Positions 61,365 through 64,000 of a stretch of DNA of 64,000 nucleotides are shown here, in pieces. The stretch covers positions 1,153,579 to 1,217,578 of the forward strand of contig CAJNDS010000557.1 of NCBI GenBank assembly GCA_905221605.1. The letters are read 5' to 3'. The notes below the pieces were generated by a model, which saw nothing but the letters and a program-made list of their open reading frames with translations, made no database searches and was not told the origin of the DNA. Every line of letters starts with the position of its first letter. Position 1 is the first letter of the stretch. Source of the DNA: Symbiodinium natans. Its lineage: Eukaryota > Sar > Dinophyceae > Suessiales > Symbiodiniaceae. The position numbers and the translations under genes were made by a program.

Positions 61365-64000
61365 GAGTGAGAGAGAGAGAGAGAGGGAGAGAAAGAGAAT
61401 GCGAAAGAGAAATGCGAGAGAGAGCGCGGGGGCAAGCAGAAAGCGGCGACCCCCTAGGCAACAGACATGAAATACTTCAGCTAGGCCGCTGGCAGCTGAG
61501 GTTCTGCGCTGCCGTGCCGAGCTGCCCAAGCCAGGGCTGGTCATGTACAAGCAGAAGGAGCTCGGGCGAAGCTTAGGGCTTAGAGTTGAGGAGTTTCGGG
61601 TTTAGGGTTTAGGGATAGGGTTTAGGGATAGGTTGCTTGTGTGGGGTGGGGGGGGAGAGACGGATGTAGGGGAGAGGCAGGGCGATTGTCGTGTTGTTTA
61701 GGCTTTGGGATCTGGAGGTCTTACAAGGGCCTCAGACTTTTCGGCTTTGATTTGATTGTTGAGACGTGTGGTTCACTACTGCTTGTTTTAGAGAAAGAGT
61801 TGTTCAAGGGGCTTCCTGCGTGTTTGGGGGCGGGGCGTCAGGCCTGTCTCGGCGTTTTGTCTCTTCGGGGGCCAGGTACCTAAACCCCAAGCCAGGGTAG
61901 GGGGGGGAGCTGGAAACAAAGGACCCGAATTGGGGAGGAAGTGTTTTGCATCTCTGCTGTCAATAACGAGTGATTTGCCCTGGAGTGCGACTCTTGAGTC
62001 GGCTAGGAGTCGGGTCTCCCCCAAGGAAAGCCCGCACTTGGAAAAGTCGTTCCAGAATAGATCTTCGTTCTTCAAGGCTTCAGGTGGAGACAGGTTGGCC
62101 TCGGCATGTTGGAAGGCCGAAGTGTGGATGTTCCGGGTTCACTTTTAGAGGTGTTGTTCATGGCAAAGAGGCCTGGCATGGTTTGGGCATACCCCAATTC
62201 GCCCGTTGCTTTCATTAGGGCGTAGACTAGCATACCCCAAATGCCGGCATGGGATGTGGGCTCCGTTGGCTTCACCGTCTTCACCGTGTCGGCGGTAGCG
62301 GGCTTCGAAGTGCAGACCCCTTTCATCTACAGTAGACTCTTATTGGGAATAGGAGTGTTCTCTTAAATCCAATTGCACATGGTACTAGCGGTCCTTAATC
62401 GGGAATATAGTACCCCCTCTTATAGGTTCTGTTAGTAGTACAAGGAAAAACATCCCAAACTTGCCATCGGAACTACCATCTCCTTTCGCGGGAGGAGCCT
62501 AACATCCTCACCACCCACATCAAGGATGGCACTCTGGAAGTGTGTCCCGCTCGGGTTTAGGGGTTAGGGTTTGGGGTTTGGGGTTTGGTGTTTAGGGTTT
62601 AGGGTTGAGGATCCTTGGCTAGCAAAGTAGCTTGCAGCCCTTACCTCCGGCCCGCTCTTAAACCCTAAACCCTGAACCCTGAACCCTAAACCCTAAACCC
62701 TAAACCCCAAACTTGCTCCGCTGTGTTTGTTTGAGGCAGTCGCTCAACCCACAAAGTGGAGTCTGGGAGCCATTTCTGGAGCGCCGCGGTTGCACTGACC
62801 CCCTGGGATACCTTGCACAGGGGCCTGTTCCAAGGTTCTGACGGCAGCTGCAACTTAGGGATGCGGGTTTAGGGTTTAGGGTTTAGGGTTGGGATGTTCC
62901 CCCTCATACAAGCAGTCCTTACTGGGGACTATAGTAGCGGGTACTATAATCCTTGTTAAGGACTGTTAGTATAAGGAGGAACATCCCAAGCTGTATGTCT
63001 TCTGGCCTCAAGTCTGAGGGTGCAACAAGTACTCACAGATACATGCGTTGTATCCTCATTTCATGTATGCGTATAGAATATGTTCCTATTATGATCCTAT
63101 GTGTGCATGAGGCTCACGCGATCGTGCCAGATTTCGAACCAAAAGGTCTTGTATGCACACGGCGTCGGGTTGTTTGCACATGTGTGGGAATCCACGAGAT
63201 ACCACGGGAAATGCGCAAACTGGCTCTGACCAAGTTGAGGGGCCTTCGGCTCCTTGGCTCTAGTGTTTGTCATCCATGCCATGTGGTGATGTGATTTCAT
63301 CCGGCGTGCGTAGAGTCCCTGGAATTCATGATCAGCTCCAATCCTACAAGCCCTTGGTGCAAGGTATCATGTGTGCAGTAGTCATAGGAGACGTCTCAAA
63401 GGACCCCGAGTTCTACAACAAGCCTCATGTGCCAAGGCGATTTCGCATGGGCCTGGAAGTGGAGAGACGCACGCGCGGGGAGGATCGAGACATCGATGCT
63501 CCTCGGCACGTTGCGACATGGTCACTTACTCTAAAGGACGGTCCCTTTTGGGGGTCCTTATGATAAGGCGGCCCCCTCTTATTGAGGGTACCCAACAAGG
63601 GGCCAAAATTTAGAGAGCTGGCCACATCTTGTGTTTGGTACAAGCGCAAACCCGGGCCCGGGCGAGTGTTCTTTAAACCAGCAGCCGCCAGACTCCTCAT
63701 ACTCTTGCTATGCCTTTCATATCCGCTTTGGCAGGGAGCCGGTTTAGGGTTTCGGGTTCAGGTTTTAGGGTTTAGGGTTTAGGGTTGGCAGGGAGCTGGC
63801 GAGAGTTCGGGCCATGTTGCCCACTTCCATACTTAGAATCGGACGAAAAAGTGAAGAGTTTTCGCTACTTCCGCATGTCTTGGTCAAAGGTTAGAGACTT
63901 TCGAGCGCTCACTTGGAGATGCTTAGGGTTCTGTTCCTACCTGTACGTGTGGGGTTGCAGGCTACACAGCGCAGGTGCTCGTGGTGTCTTGATAGAGAGA
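32912..64000 (+). CDS. VPS13: VPS13-family bridge-like lipid-transfer protein gene (5' part, multi-exon; 3' end beyond window)
   Basis: VPS13 proteins form long hydrophobic grooves that carry phospholipids between membranes at contact sites. The N-terminal chorein region is clear: [14 protein letters not shown]..., [46 protein letters not shown], then [50 protein letters not shown] and, near 62.75 kb, the conserved [12 protein letters not shown]. Exons are mostly 20-100 bases and introns 0.3-1 kb, filled with telomere-type tracts and inverted-repeat elements. Forty or so exons chain in consistent phase from 32912; later ones are listed individually where supported. An in-frame ATG at 32837 is an alternative start, but family homology begins at 32912. 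No stop codon of the gene is reached here. Confidence 0.85.
33486..33539 (+). CDS. VPS13: VPS13 exon 2
   Basis: [18 protein letters not shown] corresponds to the family block NQLxVGIWSGDVKLKNL. Acceptor ctgcaag; donor GCAAGT, the classic GC-AG form. Phase 0 to 0. Confidence 0.85.
34192..34219 (+). CDS. VPS13: VPS13 exon 3
   Basis: [10 protein letters not shown] equals the xKPEALxxL block. Acceptor tgtgacag. The 3' end is set at a GC donor so that one base is left to complete a Gly codon with exon 4; a somewhat longer exon is possible. Confidence 0.65.
34520..34599 (+). CDS. VPS13: VPS13 exon 4
   Basis: [20 protein letters not shown] then YTGSVT, the hallmark K/RVxAGxxxxLxLxIPWxxL of the chorein domain. 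Acceptor gttttccag, GC donor GCACGC. Confidence 0.85.
34701..35167 (-). pseudogene. Antisense coding-like fragment in VPS13 intron 4
   Basis: Two overlapping - strand frames read like protein ([20 protein letters not shown], then [20 protein letters not shown] after a frame change near 34940). No family recognised. It may be a captured gene fragment or decayed element. Confidence 0.4.
35237..35293 (+). CDS. VPS13: VPS13 exon 5
   Basis: [19 protein letters not shown] fits the VxVxxxDxxxLxxP segment that follows. Phase 0 to 0 with a GA donor (GATTGA). Homology is weaker than in the neighbours but the phase is right. Confidence 0.6.
35425..35545. mobile_element. Family C inverted-repeat element, copy 4
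   Basis: TATAGGGTCGGAGTAGTTACTA at the left, GTATTCAGGCCCCTATA at the right, in VPS13 intron 5. Confidence 0.65.
35671..35709 (+). CDS. VPS13: VPS13 exon 6
   Basis: [13 protein letters not shown], the helical linker of the chorein region. Acceptor ctaagccag, GT donor GTCGAG. Phase 0 to 0. Confidence 0.75.
36172..36226 (+). CDS. VPS13: VPS13 exon 7
   Basis: [18 protein letters not shown], continuing the linker helix. Acceptor gaaaccag, GT donor GTGGCC, leaving one base. Confidence 0.75.
36713..36890. mobile_element. Family B elements, two nested or tandem partial copies
   Basis: CTTGGGATGTTCCCCCTTAG and, after a short CCTAAACCC piece, CTTGGCATGTTCCCCCTTAG with CAGTCCCTAAGGGATTCTAG. Ends at TATAAGGGGGACC and a poly-C run. 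In VPS13 intron 7. Confidence 0.6.
37195..37250 (+). CDS. VPS13: VPS13 exon 8
   Basis: [18 protein letters not shown] corresponds to the family block xxLxxKIIxNLxVxI. Acceptor ttaagaag, GC donor GCCAGT. Confidence 0.85.
37453..37691. mobile_element. Family A element with telomere insert
   Basis: CTTGGAGGATCATGGGTGCTT at the left, GTACCCATGAACCTCCAAG at the right. A degenerate TTTAGGG tract (37495-37575) sits inside. In VPS13 intron 8, with a second right-end fragment at 37715-37731. Confidence 0.7.
37749..37787 (+). CDS. VPS13: VPS13 exon 9
   Basis: [13 protein letters not shown] equals the xxVHIRYED position, with the usual RYED replaced. Acceptor caagccag, GC donor GCATGT. Confidence 0.75.
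38085..38148 (+). CDS. VPS13: VPS13 exon 10
   Basis: [20 protein letters not shown] then E, equal to the LxxLSxxSTDxxW region. Acceptor cccagctcag, GC donor GCCACA. Confidence 0.8.
38410..38456 (+). CDS. VPS13: VPS13 exon 11
   Basis: (G)[15 protein letters not shown], equal to the KLxRxLxLxxLxxYW approach. Acceptor gccccaaag, GA donor GAGGGA. Confidence 0.7.
38927..39004. repeat. CCCTAAA telomere-type array
   Basis: Eleven units in VPS13 intron 11, ending a few bases before the exon 12 acceptor. Confidence 0.95.
39022..39079 (+). CDS. VPS13: VPS13 exon 12
   Basis: [19 protein letters not shown] continues exon 11 into the position of the conserved LxxLxxYWN. Acceptor gtggtgcag, GA donor GAGGTC leaves one base. 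Confidence 0.7.
39597..39905 (-). CDS. Antisense ORF in VPS13 intron 12
   Basis: Open on the - strand with protein-like content ([40 protein letters not shown]). The + strand here is intron. No family recognised; it may be captured sequence. Confidence 0.35.
   Translation of the reverse strand, partial: SLATTLTTLQECKTPVVNVTKRSKNGDVTRPTSYEVTAQGMTTPATTSLHMILFPHQDLTKLLLAMEGRAHLAKEVRLRARNPLPTPQPKGFKWPALNQLRL
39943..40042 (+). CDS. VPS13: VPS13 exon 13
   Basis: [20 protein letters not shown] then [12 protein letters not shown], equal to the YDFxFRPISAxxKLxxN block. Acceptor ctccatccag, GT donor GTTTTT. Confidence 0.85.
40290..40350 (+). CDS. VPS13: VPS13 exon 14
   Basis: [20 protein letters not shown] equals KINLxIxLxxIxxxFxxxQY. 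Acceptor gaagccag, GC donor GCAAGG. Confidence 0.85.
40463..40505 (+). CDS. VPS13: VPS13 exon 15
   Basis: [14 protein letters not shown], the QYxxLxxLxxxxxxL segment. Acceptor tgcttcag, GA donor GATGAT leaving one base. Confidence 0.7.
40905..41024. repeat. CCCTAAA telomere-type array
   Basis: Seventeen perfect units in VPS13 intron 15. Confidence 0.95.
41053..41126 (+). CDS. VPS13: VPS13 exon 16
   Basis: (G)[19 protein letters not shown] then KEINQ. Phase fits exons 15 and 17. Acceptor atctctag, GA donor GACCAA. Confidence 0.65.
41310..41366 (+). CDS. VPS13: VPS13 exon 17
   Basis: [19 protein letters not shown], matching the xxYxxLYxxxL helix. Acceptor gccgcgag, GC donor GCGTCC. Confidence 0.75.
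41718..41766 (+). CDS. VPS13: VPS13 exon 18
   Basis: [16 protein letters not shown]. Acceptor cgcccag, canonical donor GTAGGG that is itself the start of a telomere-type tract. Confidence 0.65.
41820..42090. repeat. Tandem array of GGGTTTAGA (9-bp telomere variant)
   Basis: About 28 units of a 9-base variant of the telomere repeat, preceded by normal TTTAGGG units. Period 9 keeps all frames open (KPS and LNP repeats on the - strand). Confidence 0.95.
42287..42363 (+). CDS. VPS13: VPS13 exon 19
   Basis: [20 protein letters not shown] then RKQLLE; phase joins exon 18. [13 protein letters not shown] fits the xLSPEExxxLxxLE helix. Acceptor agccag, GC donor GCTGGG. Confidence 0.75.
42600..42656 (+). 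CDS. VPS13: VPS13 exon 20
   Basis: [19 protein letters not shown], the helical region around the family's FRxLA motif. Acceptor ccttccccag, GT donor GTAGTA. Confidence 0.7.
42884..42961 (+). CDS. VPS13: VPS13 exon 21
   Basis: [20 protein letters not shown] then ADSDEK. Acceptor gcttgaag; the end is within a base or two of the GTGTCG donor. Confidence 0.75.
43013..43123. mobile_element. Family C inverted-repeat element, copy 5
   Basis: TATAAGGGTCGGAAATAT at the left, AATTATTCAGGCCCCTATA at the right; opposite orientation to the 47-kb copy. Confidence 0.65.
43275..43362. repeat. CCCTAAA telomere-type array
   Basis: Twelve perfect units in the VPS13 intron before possible exon 22. Confidence 0.95.
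43384..43458 (+). CDS. VPS13: VPS13 possible exon 22, frame uncertain
   Basis: One frame reads [20 protein letters not shown], another [13 protein letters not shown] after gatgcag. One of these should link exon 21 to exon 23, but I cannot fix which. Confidence 0.35.
43620..43718 (+). CDS. VPS13: VPS13 exon 23
   Basis: [20 protein letters not shown] then [13 protein letters not shown], 33 codons of charged helix. Acceptor gtgaagccag, GT donor GTTAAC. Confidence 0.8.
43788..43831 (+). CDS. VPS13: VPS13 exon 24
   Basis: [14 protein letters not shown](R). Acceptor tccttcag, GC donor GCCGAG, two bases carried over. Confidence 0.65.
44285..44342 (+). CDS. VPS13: VPS13 exon 25
   Basis: [19 protein letters not shown], equal to the GWFGxLWG block of the family. 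Acceptor aacccccag-type; perfect GTAAGG donor. Confidence 0.85.
44483..44589. mobile_element. Family A element
   Basis: TAGGAGGTTCGCGGGTACGT at the left, CTGAACCTCCAAG at the right, about 107 bp; lies in VPS13 intron 25. Confidence 0.6.
44726..44781 (+). CDS. VPS13: VPS13 exon 26
   Basis: [18 protein letters not shown]; phase links exons 25 and 27. Acceptor gtctcccag, GA donor GAACGA. Confidence 0.7.
45241..45377. mobile_element. Family A element
   Basis: GTTGGAGGTTCATGGTACTT at the left and AAGTACCCCTGAACC at the right with several internal AACTGTACTT repeats, in VPS13 intron 26. The 44.98-45.48 kb stretch holds no exon I can support. Confidence 0.55.
45545..45596 (+). CDS. VPS13: VPS13 exon 27
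   Basis: (S)[22 protein letters not shown] plus exon 28's EKDQLL reproduces the family's MTPEEKDKLF. Acceptor tctggaag, GA donor GAGTGC. Confidence 0.85.
45645..45800. repeat. GGGCTTA variant array after long poly-G
   Basis: About 18 units of the telomere variant TTAGGGC following interrupted poly-G runs, ending with normal TTTAGGG units. Confidence 0.95.
46067..46108 (+). CDS. VPS13: VPS13 exon 28
   Basis: [14 protein letters not shown], 14 codons. Acceptor agatccgcag, GC donor GCCCGC. Confidence 0.85.
46346..46429 (+). CDS. VPS13: VPS13 exon 29
   Basis: [20 protein letters not shown] then LDLTLVTL, equal to LPxxYVxxxxxxxLxxxSVTI. Acceptor gccggcag, GC donor GCCTAG (read-through would hit TAG). 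Confidence 0.88.
46609..46700. mobile_element. Family B inverted-repeat element with near-perfect 8-bp duplication
   Basis: TTGGGATGTTCCCCCTTATA at the left, TATAAGGGGGAATCTCCCAG at the right, flanked by AACATAAG and TACATAAG (7 of 8). About 92 bp. An 8-bp duplication points to hAT-like mobilisation. Confidence 0.75.
46734..46754 (+). CDS. VPS13: VPS13 exon 30 (21-base microexon)
   Basis: QQDPDFP between aagcttcag and a consensus GTGAGC donor, phase 0 to 0. Confidence 0.6.
47036..47148. mobile_element. Family C inverted-repeat element, copy 6
   Basis: TATAGGGGCCTGAATAATTAG at the left and TATTCCGACCCTTATA at the right, imperfect inverted repeats, TA at both flanks. Confidence 0.7.
47518..47568 (+). 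CDS. VPS13: VPS13 exon 31
   Basis: [17 protein letters not shown]. Acceptor cccgtcag, GA donor GACACC chosen so that phase 0 meets the next exon. Confidence 0.75.
47739..47817 (+). CDS. VPS13: VPS13 exon 32
   Basis: [20 protein letters not shown] then DLRLVL, strand-rich. Acceptor gcatctcag, GT donor GTGGCT. Confidence 0.8.
48074..48272 (+). CDS. VPS13: VPS13 exon 33, interrupted by a family E element
   Basis: Reads [20 protein letters not shown] then GHYD to 48147. After the 92-bp element and one TGAC copy, the same frame resumes at 48244 as IVWLFSAFQ up to GTGATG. Deleting the element restores a single exon whose end phase fits exon 34. Confidence 0.7.
48148..48239. mobile_element. Family E inverted-repeat element inside VPS13 exon 33
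   Basis: Ends CTACTAATTGCTTGAGAAC and (inverted) CTACTATTTGCTCAAGAACC. Perfect 4-bp duplication TGAC at 48144-48147 and 48240-48243. 92 bp, AT-rich. Confidence 0.85.
48685..48716 (+). CDS. VPS13: VPS13 exon 34
   Basis: (R)[10 protein letters not shown]. Phase exactly continues exon 33. Acceptor gactacag, GT donor GTGGGC in front of a poly-G run. Confidence 0.65.
48930..49022 (+). CDS. VPS13: VPS13 exon 35, frame ambiguous
   Basis: After acagaccag, two frames are open: [19 protein letters not shown]... and [19 protein letters not shown].... Either could be used. Confidence 0.5.
49183..49241 (+). CDS. VPS13: VPS13 exon 36
   Basis: [19 protein letters not shown] after tactgtacag, ending near AAG|GG. 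Confidence 0.55.
49872..50165 (+). CDS. VPS13: VPS13 exon 37, interrupted by a family E element
   Basis: [20 protein letters not shown] then L(E). The frame resumes after the element as CPL and ends at a consensus GTAAGA donor. [11 protein letters not shown] matches the xLLKIxFExx region. Confidence 0.75.
49939..50152. mobile_element. Family E element inside VPS13 exon 37
   Basis: Ends CCACTATTGGCTTAAGAAC and (inverted) CTACTCTTTGCTTAAGAACC; 4-bp duplication TTGA on both sides (49935-49938 and 50153-50156). The core carries a telomere-type tract, T9 and a long poly-G. Confidence 0.8.
50471..50529 (+). CDS. VPS13: VPS13 exon 38
   Basis: [19 protein letters not shown] equals the QPVEVIYDxxxIxxVxxFF block. 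Acceptor ctgctttag; the GC donor lies directly at the edge of a family A element. Confidence 0.88.
50530..50697. mobile_element. Family A element at the 5' edge of VPS13 intron 38
   Basis: The intron begins GCTTACTTGGAGCTTCATGG, so the GC donor is 5 bases from the element's inverted repeat. A telomere-type tract is embedded. The right inverted repeat is degraded. Confidence 0.7.
50709..50759 (+). CDS. VPS13: VPS13 exon 39
   Basis: (E)[16 protein letters not shown]. Acceptor cttccgcag; GC donor again 5 bases before a family A element. Phase 1 both sides. Confidence 0.75.
50760..50902. mobile_element. Family A element at the 5' edge of VPS13 intron 39
   Basis: The intron begins GCTTACTTGGAGGTTCATGG and the element ends CATGAACCTCCAAG. 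Same position relative to the splice donor as in the previous intron. Confidence 0.75.
50886..51089 (-). pseudogene. Antisense coding-like fragment in VPS13 intron 39
   Basis: About 66 codons in one - strand frame, including [40 protein letters not shown] and [17 protein letters not shown]. Clearly protein-like; the + strand is closed. Family unknown. Bounded by a family A element on one side. Confidence 0.55.
51129..51200 (+). CDS. VPS13: VPS13 exon 40
   Basis: (V)[20 protein letters not shown] then RAG. Acceptor ttgtccaacag, donor GTACGT. Phase matches exon 39. Confidence 0.75.
51216..51336. mobile_element. Family H inverted-repeat element (single copy here)
   Basis: 17-bp perfect inverted repeats ACCTTGGGGACGAAATG and CATTTCGTCCCCAAGGT around a core that is itself folded (TATACCCTAATAGG / CTATACCATAA-like). 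Starts 15 bases after the exon 40 donor. Confidence 0.75.
51433..51613 (+). CDS. VPS13: VPS13 exon 41
   Basis: Longest exon of this part: [59 protein letters not shown]. Acceptor cgtcccaag in phase with exon 40. The end (GC donor at 51609 or GA at 51614) is uncertain. Confidence 0.65.
51702..51721 (+). CDS. VPS13: VPS13 possible 20-base microexon
   Basis: Between gttgtcggcag and a consensus GTGAGT. In the phase left by a GA donor in exon 41 it reads (A)RRDEA. Confidence 0.4.
52123..52191 (+). CDS. VPS13: VPS13 exon: acidic linker
   Basis: [20 protein letters not shown] then QTP after tcccgacgcag. Acidic linkers between groove segments are usual in VPS13 proteins. Confidence 0.6.
52206..52275. 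repeat. GGGTTGA variant array
   Basis: Ten tandem GGGTTGA units, another 7-bp telomere variant. Confidence 0.95.
52805..53075 (+). CDS. VPS13: VPS13 exon, long
   Basis: 90 codons: [74 protein letters not shown]. The pattern xIxxxAPxxxxP...VxxxLGxL is the repeating VPS13 groove motif. Acceptor ccgcccccag, donor GTGAGG. Confidence 0.8.
53242..53281 (+). CDS. VPS13: VPS13 exon: [13 protein letters not shown]
   Basis: [13 protein letters not shown] equals the family's IxIxAPxIxVP. Acceptor cagcagcccag. Confidence 0.65.
53372..53641 (-). CDS. Antisense ORF in VPS13 intron
   Basis: 89 codons with protein-like content ([40 protein letters not shown]). A + exon reading ([14 protein letters not shown]) overlaps it, so assignment is open. 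Confidence 0.35.
   Translation of the reverse strand: MVSGLRMNFPNVTPLWVFGTLDVHHMYLKTKRSWQAINAFGLAECLQSLLVTGVASAGGLHPKRPDPAVALFAKGLGSHVEKNSNRLLT
53837..53905 (+). CDS. VPS13: VPS13 exon: [20 protein letters not shown]
   Basis: [20 protein letters not shown] fits VLVLDLGxLxLxS that follows APxIxVP. Acceptor taaacccag; followed by a TTTAGGG array. Confidence 0.7.
53908..53987. repeat. TTTAGGG telomere-type array
   Basis: Eleven units immediately after a VPS13 exon. Confidence 0.95.
54368..54552 (+). CDS. VPS13: VPS13 exon interrupted by a family E element
   Basis: [18 protein letters not shown] up to 54422; after the element and one CTGG copy the frame resumes SVLKLM to GTCCCA. The YxxxxxxLxxLQ pattern fits the family. 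Splicing GCTACT...CGTAG would leave the frame intact with one extra codon. Confidence 0.7.
54423..54530. mobile_element. Family E element inside a VPS13 exon
   Basis: Ends CTACTACTTGCTTAAGAACC and (inverted) CTACGAATTGCATAAGAACC; perfect 4-bp duplication CTGG (54419-54422 and 54531-54534). 108 bp. Confidence 0.85.
54755..54810 (+). CDS. VPS13: VPS13 exon: [18 protein letters not shown]
   Basis: [18 protein letters not shown](R) between gcttacgcag and AG|GA donor. Confidence 0.65.
55207..55260. mobile_element. Family A element, truncated
   Basis: Left end CTTGGAGGTTCATGGGTC with subterminal ATAACTCCAATTATAG, no right end. Confidence 0.6.
55318..55356 (+). CDS. VPS13: VPS13 exon: [12 protein letters not shown]
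   Basis: [12 protein letters not shown](R) between gagcaaag and GC donor GCGAGG, a strand segment. Confidence 0.65.
55800..55887. repeat. TTTAGGG telomere-type array
   Basis: About 12 units with one deletion, ending just before the next VPS13 exon's acceptor. Confidence 0.95.
55899..55962 (+). CDS. VPS13: VPS13 exon: [20 protein letters not shown]
   Basis: [20 protein letters not shown] equals the xVxLxLSPxxxxxL motif. Acceptor cgtatctcag. Confidence 0.75.
56735..56815 (+). CDS. VPS13: VPS13 possible exon(s): [18 protein letters not shown]
   Basis: After gtttcggag, reads [20 protein letters not shown] then ASEARYFSS. May be split by an internal GT. Confidence 0.45.
56889..57050. repeat. 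Purine microsatellite (GA)n / (GAAA)n
   Basis: Alternating GA and GAAA runs over about 160 bases; gives long Arg/Glu/Lys ORFs on + and Leu/Ser ORFs on - that are not genes. Confidence 0.97.
57297..57392 (+). CDS. VPS13: VPS13 exon: [20 protein letters not shown]
   Basis: [20 protein letters not shown] then [13 protein letters not shown] after gctttccag. Amphipathic helix plus charged tail. Confidence 0.6.
57855..57960 (+). CDS. VPS13: VPS13 exon(s): [20 protein letters not shown]
   Basis: [20 protein letters not shown] then [20 protein letters not shown] to TGA; the exon must end earlier, likely at CTACAAG. Confidence 0.5.
58830..58902 (+). CDS. VPS13: VPS13 possible exon: [20 protein letters not shown]
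   Basis: [20 protein letters not shown] then ALLF after ggccccaag. Confidence 0.45.
58930..59295. repeat. TTTATTGGG array (9-bp units)
   Basis: About 25 units of a 9-base repeat resembling TTTAGGG with an insertion. All three + frames stay open (GFI, YWV and LLG repeats), which is not coding. Confidence 0.95.
59293..59799 (+). CDS. Uncharacterised ORF, 167 codons
   Basis: Longest non-repeat + ORF in the VPS13 region. Contains [60 protein letters not shown] and ends [10 protein letters not shown]. Balanced composition with many Trp. It does not resemble VPS13 and ends in TGA, so it is likely an intronic gene or captured sequence. No family recognised. Confidence 0.5.
59911..59993 (+). CDS. 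VPS13: VPS13 possible exon: [20 protein letters not shown]
   Basis: [20 protein letters not shown] after cttactgccag; the end is uncertain (GC donor after CAA possible). Confidence 0.45.
60292..60430 (+). CDS. VPS13: VPS13 exon with GTGAGC donor
   Basis: [46 protein letters not shown](G). Helix then strand, typical before APxIxVP in the family. Acceptor gcgctgag, consensus GTGAGC. Confidence 0.75.
60675..60793 (+). CDS. VPS13: VPS13 exon: [20 protein letters not shown]
   Basis: [20 protein letters not shown] then [18 protein letters not shown]. Acceptor tctccaaaag. 39-40 codons of clear protein. Confidence 0.75.
61137..61184 (+). CDS. VPS13: VPS13 possible exon: [16 protein letters not shown]
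   Basis: [16 protein letters not shown] between tctgacag and GTACTC; acidic linker-like. Confidence 0.4.
61485..61571 (+). CDS. VPS13: VPS13 exon: [20 protein letters not shown]
   Basis: [20 protein letters not shown] then YKQKELGR after cttcagctag. Confidence 0.6.
61900..62326 (-). pseudogene. Antisense coding-like fragments in VPS13 intron
   Basis: Two - strand frames read like protein: [20 protein letters not shown] / [20 protein letters not shown] and, after a frame change, [20 protein letters not shown]. The + strand is also open for 72 codons. No family recognised. Confidence 0.35.
62461..62553 (+). CDS. VPS13: VPS13 exon: [20 protein letters not shown]
   Basis: [20 protein letters not shown] then GTLEVCPAR. 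It lies right after a degraded family B element. The exact start (62461 or after cgggag) is uncertain. Confidence 0.6.
62740..62806 (+). CDS. VPS13: VPS13 exon with WEP motif
   Basis: [20 protein letters not shown] then PL. YNxxxxxWEPxxEP is one of the most conserved VPS13 motifs, confirming that the gene still continues here. Acceptor tttgaggcag. Confidence 0.85.
62889..62990. mobile_element. Family B inverted-repeat element, copy near right edge
   Basis: TTGGGATGTTCCCCCTCATA at the left, TATAAGGAGGAACATCCCAAG at the right, with inner inverted CAGTCCTTACTGGGGACTATAG / TATAATCCTTGTTAAGGACTG. Right end gives an AG acceptor. Confidence 0.75.
63267..63563 (+). CDS. Uncharacterised ORF, about 98 codons
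   Basis: Protein-like + reading ([40 protein letters not shown]). Could be a VPS13 exon plus flanks or captured sequence. No motif recognised. Confidence 0.4.
   Translation: MSSMPCGDVISSGVRRVPGIHDQLQSYKPLVQGIMCAVVIGDVSKDPEFYNKPHVPRRFRMGLEVERRTRGEDRDIDAPRHVATWSLTLKDGPFWGSL

Noticed and set aside
1-64000. True telomere or chromosome end
   Set aside because: Tracts are short, in both orientations and spread through two large genes, so they are interstitial.

Overview
The window looks like nuclear DNA of a dinoflagellate. The reasons are dozens of interstitial TTTAGGG/CCCTAAA telomere-type tracts, tiny exons separated by long introns, introns whose best-fitting starts are GC or GA as often as GT (always ending AG), and several families of short inverted-repeat elements lying in or at introns. 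Species cannot be fixed from sequence alone. No rRNA, tRNA, CRISPR or bacterial-type operon was seen.

Layout. (1) About 0.29-31.4 kb, + strand: many short exon-like open segments with splice-compatible ends, most separated by telomere-type tracts. They probably belong to one large unidentified gene (or a few), here called gene 1. (2) About 21.1-31.0 kb, - strand: a decayed non-LTR (LINE) retrotransposon, apparently inside a gene 1 intron. From its 5' end it carries a Zn-ribbon/coiled-coil ORF1, a long unassigned middle region, an RNase H domain, an apurinic-type endonuclease, reverse transcriptase and C-terminal zinc fingers. It has several frameshifts and stops and is itself interrupted at 28128-28568 by a hAT-like non-autonomous element filled with 10-bp tandem repeats. 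(3) 32.9 kb to the right edge, + strand: the 5' part of a VPS13-family bridge-like lipid-transfer protein gene. I could chain about 42 exons from the start codon at 32912 by reading phase and homology, and further exons continue to about 62.8 kb; the 3' end lies outside the window.

The strongest biology is the intron landscape of the VPS13 gene. Nearly every intron holds a telomere-type tract, and several contain or start with short terminal-inverted-repeat elements (families A, B, C, E, H below, my labels). Family E copies sit inside VPS13 coding exons with 4-bp target duplications and the reading frame resumes on the other side, the behaviour expected of introners, which are already reported from dinoflagellates. 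The remaining space holds minisatellites (including 9-bp telomere variants), microsatellites, an AT-rich island with a phosphodiesterase-like motif, and several antisense ORFs within introns that look coding.

Limits: exon ends were chosen by eye from AG|G acceptors, phase continuity and remembered family patterns. No alignment, RNA data or database search was available.
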